Shown: piece by piece, positions 1 through 6,197 of the stretch
Position numbering within the stretch: the stretch's first letter is position 1
Layout: the number at the start of each line of letters is the position of its first letter
Assembly (NCBI GenBank): GCA_015492755.1
Contig: WGEM01000227.1
Coordinates: 1 to 6,212, forward strand
Reading direction: 5' to 3'
DNA length: 6,212 nt
Origin: Gemmatimonadota bacterium
GTDB taxonomy: Bacteria > Gemmatimonadota > Gemmatimonadetes > Longimicrobiales > Gaopeijiaceae
The notes under the pieces: generated by a model
Told to the model about the DNA's origin: nothing
Databases searched by the model: none
Seen by the model: only the letters and a program-made list of their open reading frames with translations
Made by a program: the position numbers and the translations under genes

Positions 1-686
1 CCCTCGTTCGGACCCTCGCCCCATCCCTTGCGCACCGACGGGCGGAGGGCGCGCGCCGACATCGCCGCCCAGGTCTCCTCATCGGCGTTGCTGGTGACCG
101 ACACCGAGAGGGCACCCGCGTCCCGGAGCGCCCTCAGCACGCCGATGAGCCGACGGCTCATGCCCCCGGCCTCCGCTCCCAGCACCAGCACGGCGTGCTT
201 CCCGCGAAGACTCCCCTCACCCAGCACCGCCTGCGGATCGCCGGATCCGGACACCATCACCAGCGGGCCCGTCCACGAACCCGACTGCGGCGCCCCGAAG
301 AGCGGCAGCACCGCGTCGCCGAAGGCGAGACGCGCATCGCCGATCCGGAGCCCGGAACCGGCGGCGTCCACCACCACCCGCCGCAGGGGATAGCGCTGGA
401 TGAAGCTGCCGTCCTCGGCACCCCCCTCCAGGCCGAAGCGGCGGAACTCCGACGCGATCCACGCCGCCGTCTTCTCCAGACCCTCGCTGGGCGTGTCGCG
501 GCCCTGCATCGTGTCATGCGCGATGACCCGAATGCGGCGCGCGTAGTCCTCGGGCGTGATGGTGGCCACCGCCTCGGCGACACCGTCCCGGGTGGCGGTG
601 GCCTGAGCAGAAAGGGGGAGTGCGGCGCCGGCGAGGCCCAGGAGGAGCATCACCGCGATGGATGCAGGGTGGCGGGTCTTCGTCAT
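1..686 (-). CDS. M28-family exported metallopeptidase, N-terminal part (cut by window edge)
   Basis: This frame runs without a stop from ATG at 686 to the window edge, giving 228 codons; the C-terminus is outside the window. Residues 1-29 form a signal peptide: basic n-region MTKTRH, hydrophobic core around 11-24, and a signal peptidase I-type end at SAQA. Residues 51-101 match the N-terminal pattern of exported M28 zinc aminopeptidases, with D-TMQGRDTPSEG followed by a helix (AAWIASEFRRFGL) and FIQRYPL. Residues from about 104 onward, including GKHAVLVLG near 162-170, look like the start of the inserted PA-type domain common in this family. The zinc ligands and catalytic residues would lie downstream, so activity cannot be judged. 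The likely role is release of N-terminal amino acids from peptides outside the cytoplasm. No clear Shine-Dalgarno is seen; the ATG is chosen because it gives a complete signal peptide, and the next in-frame ATG (codon 13) would remove its basic end. It follows the anti-sigma gene by 170 bp on the same strand and may be a separate unit. Confidence 0.85.
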   Translation of the reverse strand, partial: MTKTRHPASIAVMLLLGLAGAALPLSAQATATRDGVAEAVATITPEDYARRIRVIAHDTMQGRDTPSEGLEKTAAWIASEFRRFGLEGGAEDGSFIQRYPLRRVVVDAAGSGLRIGDARLAFGDAVLPLFGAPQSGSWTGPLVMVSGSGDPQAVLGEGSLRGKHAVLVLGAEAGGMSRRLIGVLRALRDAGALSVSVTSNADEETWAAMSARALRPSVRKGWGEGPNE

Positions 687-856
687 CGTGGTCGTTGTTC
701 CGTTGCTGGTTCATGCCGTCGGACCGACCGGCGGCCGGCGCCGCGGTCCGGGCGGGAGGGAAGGCATGAAGTCTGAAACGGAGAGCGCCCCGGCACCAGA
801 CCCTGGACGGACCTCCGCGTGGACGACCGGCCGCGACGCAAAGCGCCCCGGCGGCC
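687..856 (-). other. Intergenic region with a GC-rich hairpin, upstream of the M28 peptidase gene
   Basis: This 170-bp gap lies between the anti-sigma stop and the peptidase start. It contains a perfect 7-bp inverted repeat, CGGACCG at 720-726 and CGGTCCG at 744-750, around a 17-nt loop that is itself all G/C apart from one A. No T-run follows on the minus strand, so it is not a standard intrinsic terminator; it could be an RNA leader structure or a weak pause. A less GC-rich patch at 761-781 could carry a promoter for the peptidase, but I see no convincing -35/-10 pair. No credible small gene was found. Confidence 0.5.
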
Positions 857-1966
857 TCACTTCCCGCCGGGCGCCCCGTCCAGCCGAGCCTTGAGCTCCG
901 CGAGTTCCGCCACCGAGAGCCGGGCCCTGAGGATGACCCATCCGGCGCCCCGGACGGCCAGGACCCCCGTCTTCCCGTCGGCGAAGGGCTCCAGGCGCCC
1001 CGGCTCCACGTCCGGAGGAAGGTGGATCACTTCCAGGGTGTCGCCTCCGGGAAGGCGCTGGAGCACGCGTACGCCACCCGCCAGCGCGCCTTCCTCGAAC
1101 CAGGAAATGGAGATGACCTCGAGCCCGGGGACCACCAGCGATCCCCCACCCTCCACGTCGCGCCGTCGCGCGCGTTTCTCTTCGGCGCCCGGGAGGAGCG
1201 GCTCCGTGGGGACTCCCATCCCGGAGGGAGCTGCGGCCTCCTGTCGGGCCGTCGTCCCCCGTCGGGCCGCCGACTGAAACGGCTGCTCCCCGGCACGTGC
1301 GCGCTCCGAATCGAGAAGGCCGGCACCGGCGGCCGGTTCGGTGTCCGCCGCGATGACCACCTCCTCCTGCCGCATGATGTCGCGGAGGCCTCCGCGCGGC
1401 GGCGGGTCCGTCATGACGTCCTCCTCCAGCGGCACCGCCTGCGCGGTCTGCGCCGGATCCGGCACCGGCGCCGCCGCCTCCGCTGCCGTCCGGGCTGCCT
1501 CCGCGCGGGCCACCACGTCGGCCGCCTCATCCGTCCCGGCCGCCACGTTCACCGGCCGCTCCACCGACCCCGCCGCCGCGTCCGCCGGCGGCGCCTCCCG
1601 GCCGGTGGGCACCGGAGCGCCGCCGCGGAGGATCCAGCCCACGCCCAGCGCCAACACCACCGAGGCGGCCCAGCCCCACCGCACCCACCGCGGCGCGCGA
1701 CGCGCCGCGTCCGCCCTTCCGGGCGGGGCGGCGAGCCGTTCGGCGCGGGCGCGCACGTCTTCGAAGGGTGGCACCGTCACCGGCACATCCGCCTCGGAGA
1801 GGATGCGGCCGGCGGCGGCGCGGAGCTCACGGGCCTCGGCCAGTCGCGCGGCACACTCCCGGCAGTCCCGCAGGTGCGCGCGCAGCGCGCCCGCCTCCGC
1901 GCCGTAGGCTTCGTCCAGCGCGCCGTCGAGGTAGGCGTGCAGGACGCCTTCATCCACGTGCGACAT
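857..1966 (-). CDS. Membrane-bound zinc-finger anti-sigma factor with long extracytoplasmic domain
   Basis: A 369-aa protein predicted to bind and silence the sigma factor encoded just before it. Residues 1-50 form the cytoplasmic anti-sigma segment, with H10 and the HxxxCxxC zinc motif at H31, C35 and C38 (HLRDCRECAARL). One membrane span lies at about 95-113 (WGWAASVVLALGVGWIL), after an Arg-rich stretch that favours a cytoplasmic N-terminus. Residues 115-275 are Ala/Pro/Glu-rich and probably disordered. Residues about 276-365 look folded, with alternating strands (VRVLQRL, DTLEVIHL, GWVILRA) and a final helix. The frame stays open further upstream, but ATG 1966 is preferred because it has a good ribosome site and begins where the ZAS-type domain begins. 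The gene overlaps the sigma gene by 17 bp, which is typical of co-translated sigma/anti-sigma pairs. The family assignment is secure; the signal sensed and the release mechanism (proteolysis or conformational change) cannot be told. Confidence 0.9.
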   Translation of the reverse strand: MSHVDEGVLHAYLDGALDEAYGAEAGALRAHLRDCRECAARLAEARELRAAAGRILSEADVPVTVPPFEDVRARAERLAAPPGRADAARRAPRWVRWGWAASVVLALGVGWILRGGAPVPTGREAPPADAAAGSVERPVNVAAGTDEAADVVARAEAARTAAEAAAPVPDPAQTAQAVPLEEDVMTDPPPRGGLRDIMRQEEVVIAADTEPAAGAGLLDSERARAGEQPFQSAARRGTTARQEAAAPSGMGVPTEPLLPGAEEKRARRRDVEGGGSLVVPGLEVISISWFEEGALAGGVRVLQRLPGGDTLEVIHLPPDVEPGRLEPFADGKTGVLAVRGAGWVILRARLSVAELAELKARLDGAPGGK

Positions 1967-2474
1967 CGGTCTCTCCCGCCTGAGTGATTTCGTGGTAGGC
2001 CGCAGCGAGTCGCTTACGCGCCCGTGCCAGCGTGGTCCCCACCGCCCCCACCGCCAGTCCCGTGTGTTCGGCGATCTCCGTGTAGCTCGCCCCCGCGTCC
2101 CAGAGGAGGAGTGCCTCCCGGTCCCGCTCACTCAACGCCTCCAGCGCCCTCCGGACACGGCCGGTCCGTTCCCGCGCCTCCGCCTCGGCGGAGGGATCCG
2201 GCGACGTCGCCCCGCCGCCCCCGGCGTCCGCGTCGCTCTTCAGAAGCGCGAGGTGCCGCTTGCGCCGGATCACCGAGCGCGCCTCGTCCCGGGCCAGATT
2301 CGCAGCCACCTGGAAGAGCCACTGCCGGGGTTTTCTCGGCCGGTGCCGGAGCGCGCGCACGAAGGCTTCCTGCGCCAGGTCGTGTGCCCGCTCCGCGTCC
2401 CACACCTTGCGGTGGAGGAAGCGCACCAGCTCGGGATAGAGGGTGCGGTACACGGCGCTCCAGTCGGTACTCAC
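1950..2474 (-). CDS. ECF-type RNA polymerase sigma factor
   Basis: A 174-aa alternative sigma factor with the two-domain ECF layout. Region 2 spans about residues 8-75, including DLAQEAFVRALR (32-43, core-polymerase contact) and QWLFQVAANLARDEARS (51-67, the -10 recognition helix area). A short Gly/Ser/Asp linker (80-100) follows. Region 4 spans about 104-160, with LSERDREALLLW and a helix-turn-helix in SYTEIAEHTGLAVGAV ending in LARARKRL. There is no region 1.1 or 3, and no long C-terminal extension. The start is GTG at 2474; its last two bases plus the next A form the TGA stop of the VIT/VWA gene (GTGA), so translation is probably coupled. GGAGG at 2487-2491, 12 nt upstream, may help but is rather far. 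Its regulator is the overlapping downstream gene. Its target promoters cannot be read from this window, and no clear ECF-type motif was seen in the upstream intergenic region. Confidence 0.93.
   Translation of the reverse strand: MSTDWSAVYRTLYPELVRFLHRKVWDAERAHDLAQEAFVRALRHRPRKPRQWLFQVAANLARDEARSVIRRKRHLALLKSDADAGGGGATSPDPSAEAEARERTGRVRRALEALSERDREALLLWDAGASYTEIAEHTGLAVGAVGTTLARARKRLAAAYHEITQAGETDVARG
1973..1977 (-). promoter_or_regulatory. Ribosome binding site of the anti-sigma gene
   Basis: GGGAG on the minus strand lies 6 nt before ATG 1966 and inside the 3' end of the sigma gene. It decides the start against an upstream in-frame start at 2131 that would add 55 residues, most of them antiparallel-shadow-like Arg/Ser/Gly sequence unlike the anti-sigma family. 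Confidence 0.7.
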
Positions 2475-4789
2475 CGCGCCGCCGCCCCTCCGCGGAAGGC
2501 CCGGACGAATTCATCCCTCTCCCGCGCATCCAGAGACGTCACACCGTCCGGTCCCACCTCGAGGCTCACGTCCGCGCCGGCCACCACCACACGGCGGAAC
2601 TCGCCCAGGGCGTCGGCGATCTCCGGCAGCGCCTGAAGCAGGTCGAAGTACGCCTGGGAAAAGAGCTTCACCCGGAGAACCTCCCGGCGGGGATCGTGGC
2701 CGATGTCGGTCCATACGCCGTCCCGCAGGACGAAGATCCGGCCCGCCGCGCTCCGCCGTCCGACGCCGTCCGCCGGGAGCGCCGACGCGAGGGCCTCATC
2801 CAGCGCATCCAGTTCCGCGGTGGAAGAGGCCTCTCGCCGCCGCGCCGCCTCGTCGGCGCGTGCCACCGCCACCGCTCCCGTGGCCTGCCCGGGCCCGGCT
2901 GCACCGGCCAGCGCCGCGGGCCGTTCCATCCGCGTGTCCCGGAGCTCCGGAGGCCGCAGCGGCCCGCCTCGCGGTGTCGTCACCGGCTCCAGCGTCACCA
3001 CGTCGGGCTCCTCCACGAGATAGGCGGTGTAGCGGCTGGGAAGCCCGTACCGGAGCGCCACGCGGCGAATCTCGGCCACCAGTCCCGGCGTCTCTCCTTC
3101 CGTCCAGATCTGGCGTTCCAGGTGCCCCAGCTTCCGGGACGCCCAGAGCCGCGGGACGTACGCGTCGCCGGCCGACACCCGCGGGAAGGAGGCGGTGGTG
3201 CGGAAACGCACCTCCCTCCCGGCGCGGACGCCCCGCACCTCCACCTCCGCATCGCCGCTCCCGCGGTAGCGACCGAAGAGCACCAGGTCCCGCCCGGCGA
3301 ACACGTCCGGCAGACGCACCGGATAGATCTCCGCCAGCTCCACGCCCCGGACCTCCAGCGTCAGATCGGTGAGGACCGGACTCCGGATGCGCGAGGCCAG
3401 CTCCGCCACCACCCGCTCCACGTCCTCCCCGGGCTCCACGTAGTCCGTGCTTCCGCGGCCGGCCTCGCCCAGACGGTCCAGGAGGTGCGTGTTCACGTCG
3501 TGCCCGACCCCGAATGCGAAGATCCGGGCCCGCCCCACGATGGCCTCCACCCGGTCGGCGATCCGCTCCGGCGAGCGCTCGCCCACGGTGGGCAGTCCGT
3601 CGGTGAGAAACAGCACCACCGGAAGACGGTCTGCAGGGCTCCGCACACCCAGAGCCGTCTCCAGCGCCGACGCGATGTCGGTTCCGCCGTCGGCGGCCAG
3701 GCGGTCCACCCAGGCGCGGGCGCGCTCAAGCTCCTCCTCCGTGGCAGGCAGCCACCCGGGGCCGTGCACCCGCACCGTGTTGGAGAAGGCCACCAGCCGG
3801 AATCGATCGCGAGGCCTCAGGGACTCCAGCACCCGGTGCAGCGCGCCGCGCGCCTGCACGATCTTCTCTCCGGACATGGATCCCGACACGTCCAGCACCG
3901 CCACGACATCGCGCGGCAGTGCCTGCGCCTCCACCGCATCGGGGGTGAGGGTGAGCATGAGGTAGCCATCGTCCCCCTCCGGCCGGTGGGCCGCCACCGA
4001 GAGACTCATGGCCGCAGACGCCCTCGGAAAGAAGACCGCCAGCCGCCCCACGGCGCCGTCCCGTACCCGGACCTCCATGCGCCGCCCCACGCGGATGGTC
4101 TCCACCTCGTGCGTGGGCGAGAACGGGTCCCGGAGGCCCGTGGCGTCCACCACCTCGACGGTGAAGGAGCCACCGGGGGCGGCGGCCGGCGCGCCGGAGG
4201 GCGGGCCCACGGGTCGGTCCGCGCCCCGGTGGGGCACGCGGACGCCGCCCCGGAGCGCGCCTCGGTACACCAGCTTCAAGGCATCGCCGGAGCGATGCAG
4301 GAGCTGCGTGTAGCGGAGGACCACCTTGCGCTCCTCACCGGGCGCGATGGGAAAGACCCGGGCGCGAAGCAACCCCTGACCCACCAGCTCGATGAGCGCC
4401 GGATCGGCCCTCCGTCGCACGATCTCCTCGTAGATGCGCCGGGCCTCGGCGGCGTCCATCATCTCGCCCCGGAGCTCCTCCTCTCCCTGGACGAGGGAGA
4501 AGCCCTGAAACACGGCTTCCCCCGCCAGCGGGATGAGGTAGTCGCCCTCCGCCAGACGGCCGCCCCGGTTCACGAACACCTCGGTGACTTCGAAGGTGGC
4601 CACCCGGCCTTCGACGCGGACGTGGACATCCGTCCGGACCTTCTCCACGGTGAAACCGGTCTGAGGTTGCACAGGCTCGATCCAGCCCTGGGCTTCCGCC
4701 GTCCCCGGCAAGCTTCCCGCCAGCACCCACGCCAGCACCGCGGCCCCGGCAAGGGTGGCGCGCCGGTCTCCATCGCTGCTCCGCTTCAC
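2471..4789 (-). CDS. Exported VIT domain and VWA domain protein
   Basis: A 772-aa secreted or periplasmic protein. Residues 1-33 form a signal peptide (basic KR and RR, hydrophobic 11-27, cleavage after TAEA). A VIT domain covers about 44-165, with FEVTEVFVN, GDYLIPL, ARRIYEEIVRR and LLRARVFPIAPGEERKV as recognisable blocks. A VWA domain covers about 293-470 with an intact MIDAS: D300, S302 and S304 (LDVSGSM), T370 (GGTDIASAL) and D397 (FLTDGLPT), so it should bind a divalent metal and a protein ligand. Residues 580-593 (YGLPSRYTAYLVEE) match the segment that usually follows in VIT/VWA proteins. A low-complexity linker (about 603-660) comes next, then a C-terminal module at about 684-765 (GVWTDI, SQAYFDLLQALPE, RRVVVAG). 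No membrane span, LPxTG or other sorting tail was seen, so it differs from the sortase-target versions. The GTG start at 4789 is fixed by a perfect Shine-Dalgarno. It is the first gene of a coupled operon with the sigma and anti-sigma genes. A role in envelope adhesion or complex assembly is plausible but unproven. Confidence 0.9.
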   Translation of the reverse strand: MKRSSDGDRRATLAGAAVLAWVLAGSLPGTAEAQGWIEPVQPQTGFTVEKVRTDVHVRVEGRVATFEVTEVFVNRGGRLAEGDYLIPLAGEAVFQGFSLVQGEEELRGEMMDAAEARRIYEEIVRRRADPALIELVGQGLLRARVFPIAPGEERKVVLRYTQLLHRSGDALKLVYRGALRGGVRVPHRGADRPVGPPSGAPAAAPGGSFTVEVVDATGLRDPFSPTHEVETIRVGRRMEVRVRDGAVGRLAVFFPRASAAMSLSVAAHRPEGDDGYLMLTLTPDAVEAQALPRDVVAVLDVSGSMSGEKIVQARGALHRVLESLRPRDRFRLVAFSNTVRVHGPGWLPATEEELERARAWVDRLAADGGTDIASALETALGVRSPADRLPVVLFLTDGLPTVGERSPERIADRVEAIVGRARIFAFGVGHDVNTHLLDRLGEAGRGSTDYVEPGEDVERVVAELASRIRSPVLTDLTLEVRGVELAEIYPVRLPDVFAGRDLVLFGRYRGSGDAEVEVRGVRAGREVRFRTTASFPRVSAGDAYVPRLWASRKLGHLERQIWTEGETPGLVAEIRRVALRYGLPSRYTAYLVEEPDVVTLEPVTTPRGGPLRPPELRDTRMERPAALAGAAGPGQATGAVAVARADEAARRREASSTAELDALDEALASALPADGVGRRSAAGRIFVLRDGVWTDIGHDPRREVLRVKLFSQAYFDLLQALPEIADALGEFRRVVVAGADVSLEVGPDGVTSLDARERDEFVRAFRGGAAAR

Positions 4790-4794
4790 GTCCG

Positions 4795-4800
4795 CCTCCT
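4795..4800 (-). promoter_or_regulatory. Strong ribosome binding site of the VIT/VWA gene
   Basis: A perfect AGGAGG on the minus strand lies 5 nt before GTG 4789. It decides the start: the frame continues 35 codons further upstream to 4894, but that extension would place Arg/Pro-rich sequence before the signal peptide. Confidence 0.85.
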
Positions 4801-4919
4801 GGTTCGCGTGGTTTCTGCCCGGTTGGACGCCGGGCGGGCGAGGGCTTGCACACCGGCGGGTTCTTTGACTCATTCCGTGTCGTCCGGGCGCCACCGGGCG
4901 GGCAACGGAACCACAGCGC

Positions 4920-4924
4920 GGAGG
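4920..4924 (+). promoter_or_regulatory. Ribosome binding site of the dehydrogenase gene, pointing to a CTG start
   Basis: GGAGG lies 5 nt before CTG 4930. No ATG, GTG or TTG stands at the proper distance from it in any frame that fits the protein, while CTG is in frame exactly where homologues begin with Met-Lys-Ile. Confidence 0.65.
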
Positions 4925-4929
4925 ACACC

Positions 4930-6063
4930 CTGAAGATCGTGGTGCTGGGCGGAGGTCGCGTGGGCAACGCCATCGTGCGCGACCTGGCTGCCGAAGAGGA
5001 TTTCGACGTTCTGGTGGTGGACGTGGATCCCGTGGTGGTGGAGCGGCTCACCGATTTCGGCGCCGACGGGATCGTGGCGGACCTCTCCGACGAGAAGAAC
5101 GTGAAGAAGGCCGTCGCCGACGCCGACCTGGTGGTGGGCGCGGTACCGGGATTCATGGGCTACCGCACGGTGGAGCGCGTCCTGAAGGAGGGCCGTCCGG
5201 TGGTGGACATCTCCTTCTTCCCCGAAGACGCCTTCGAGCTGGACGGCCTGGCGAAGGAGGCGGGTGTGCCGTGCCTGGTGGACTGCGGCGTGGCGCCGGG
5301 CCTCAGCAACATGATCCTGGGCCGCCTCGAGGCACACCTGGACGAGACCTACTCATTCCACTGCTACGTCGGCGGCCTTCCGGTGGAGCGGGCGTGGCCG
5401 TGGGAGTACAAGGCCCCCTTCTCCCCCGGTGACGTCATCGAGGAGTACATCCGGCCGGCGCGCCTTCGCGTCGGCGGCGTCGCCGTGACGCGCCCCGCCC
5501 TCAGCGACGTGGAGCTGGTGCACTTCCCCGGGCTGGGCACGCTGGAGGCGTTCAACACCGACGGCCTCCGGTCGTTGCTGAAGACCTCCAAAGTCCCGGA
5601 CATGGTGGAGAAGACGCTCCGCTATCCGGGCCATGCGGAGAAGATGCGGATGCTCCGGGACACCGGGTTCTTCTCCGATCGCGACGTGCTGGTGGCGTCG
5701 GGTCACGCCCGACCCCGCGACGTCACGGAGGCGCTCCTCTTCGACCAGTGGCGCTTCGAAGACGGCGAGCCGGACCTCACCGTCATGCGCATCGTCATCG
5801 AGGGCGCCAAGGACGACAAGGCGCTCCGCTACACGTACAACCTTCTGGACTACTACAACCCCGACACCGAGACCTCGTCCATGGCGCGCACCACCGGATA
5901 CACCTGCACCGGCATGGCGCGGCTGGTGGCCCGGGGGCTCTGGACGGAGCCCGGCGTGGCGCCGGCGGAGGTGGTGGGGCGGAGCGCCGAGTGCTTCGAC
6001 GCCGTCATCCAGCACCTGGAGGCCCGCGGCGTGAACATCTTCCAGCGGGTGGACGAGCTGTAG
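4930..6063 (+). CDS. Saccharopine dehydrogenase-family oxidoreductase (lysine/saccharopine-type, NAD(P)-dependent)
   Basis: A 377-aa cytoplasmic oxidoreductase from the CTG start. Residues 1-31 form the first part of a Rossmann fold: strand KIVVLGGG, GxGxxG at G7, G9 and G12, and acidic D31 at the end of strand 2, which in this fold tends to favour NAD over NADP. DCGVAPGLSNMILG (118-131) corresponds to the conserved Asp-x-Gly...Pro-Gly block where the nucleotide domain passes to the substrate domain. The C-terminal catalytic domain covers roughly 125-350, with WPWEYKAPFSP, FNTDGLRSLL and TLRYPGHAEKMRML, all typical of saccharopine reductase and lysine 6-dehydrogenase relatives. The length fits the single-domain bacterial members. 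The exact substrate (saccharopine, lysine, carboxynorspermidine or another amino-acid imine) cannot be settled. The other in-frame starts are TTG 4846, which lacks a well-spaced ribosome site and would add 28 odd residues before the fold, and GTG 4939 or 4942, which would cut into the first strand. It stands alone, divergent from the VIT/VWA operon, with no obvious functional link to it. Confidence 0.88.
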   Translation: MKIVVLGGGRVGNAIVRDLAAEEDFDVLVVDVDPVVVERLTDFGADGIVADLSDEKNVKKAVADADLVVGAVPGFMGYRTVERVLKEGRPVVDISFFPEDAFELDGLAKEAGVPCLVDCGVAPGLSNMILGRLEAHLDETYSFHCYVGGLPVERAWPWEYKAPFSPGDVIEEYIRPARLRVGGVAVTRPALSDVELVHFPGLGTLEAFNTDGLRSLLKTSKVPDMVEKTLRYPGHAEKMRMLRDTGFFSDRDVLVASGHARPRDVTEALLFDQWRFEDGEPDLTVMRIVIEGAKDDKALRYTYNLLDYYNPDTETSSMARTTGYTCTGMARLVARGLWTEPGVAPAEVVGRSAECFDAVIQHLEARGVNIFQRVDEL

Positions 6064-6090
6064 GAGCCTGTCCGAGTAAAGGAGTGGGCC

Positions 6091-6197
6091 GCGCACGTGG
6101 TGCGTTCGCGTGTTCAGTCAAGGAGCGCCGACGAGGCGTAGCAGCGCTACGGCGAGGAGGAGCGACGATGGATCAACCGCGAACCCACTACGTGCCC
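6091..6197. repeat. Imperfect 107-bp palindrome with central hairpin
   Basis: The arms 6091-6110 and 6178-6197 are inverted copies: 17 of 20 positions pair as Watson-Crick, one as G·U (6099/6189), and two mismatch (6092/6196, 6103/6185). The midpoint is 6144, which is also the centre of a perfect 6-bp hairpin, CGTAGC (6137-6142) / AGC loop / GCTACG (6146-6151). The sequence between arms and hairpin pairs only partly. Arm 1 also holds a small self-hairpin, CGCAC-GTG-GTGCG (6092-6104). No T-run follows, so it is not a plain intrinsic terminator. Shared symmetry at two scales suggests a structured element: a repeat of the REP/MITE kind, a structured RNA, or a transposable element end. Whether it is repeated in the genome cannot be seen here. 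Confidence 0.5.

Larger units (their letters stand above)
4790..4929. promoter_or_regulatory. Divergent intergenic region, probable promoters for both directions
   Basis: These 140 bp separate the starts of the minus-strand VIT/VWA-sigma operon and the plus-strand dehydrogenase, so at least one promoter for each direction should lie here or just outside. The least GC-rich part is 4859-4880. TTGACT occurs at 4865-4870 on the plus strand, but no -10-like hexamer lies 16-18 bp further on. I could not find a convincing ECF-type GGAAC/CGTC pair at normal spacing on either strand, so autoregulation by the encoded sigma factor is not shown. Confidence 0.45.

Noticed and set aside
195..776. A 193-codon plus-strand open frame over the M28 peptidase region
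   Set aside because: The minus-strand frame has a signal peptide and M28 family pattern; the plus-strand product is low-complexity Arg/His-rich.
1022..1987. A 321-codon plus-strand open frame antisense to the anti-sigma gene
   Set aside because: Arg/His/Gly-rich composition and no recognisable motif; it mirrors the codon bias of the real minus-strand gene.
4865..4870. TTGACT as a sigma-70 -35 element for the dehydrogenase gene
   Set aside because: The position 16-18 bp downstream is GCGCCA-like and does not resemble a -10 element.
4790..4870. GAAC and CGTC words on the minus strand as an ECF autoregulatory promoter
   Set aside because: They are about 30 bp apart, well beyond the usual 15-17 bp spacing, and so do not support a promoter call.
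2024..4933. A 969-codon open frame on the plus strand antisense to the VIT/VWA and sigma genes
   Set aside because: It is rich in Arg, Pro, His and Gly with no domain pattern, while the opposite strand has clear VIT, VWA and sigma domains. Such long antisense frames are expected in DNA with this GC content and third-position bias.
5353..6096. A 247-codon minus-strand open frame opposite the dehydrogenase gene
   Set aside because: The plus strand carries a complete Rossmann-type dehydrogenase; the minus product is His/Arg/Val-rich without motifs.
6092..6104. CGCAC-GTG-GTGCG hairpin as an intrinsic terminator of the dehydrogenase gene
   Set aside because: The stem is only 5 bp and no T-run follows; it is better explained as part of the larger palindrome.
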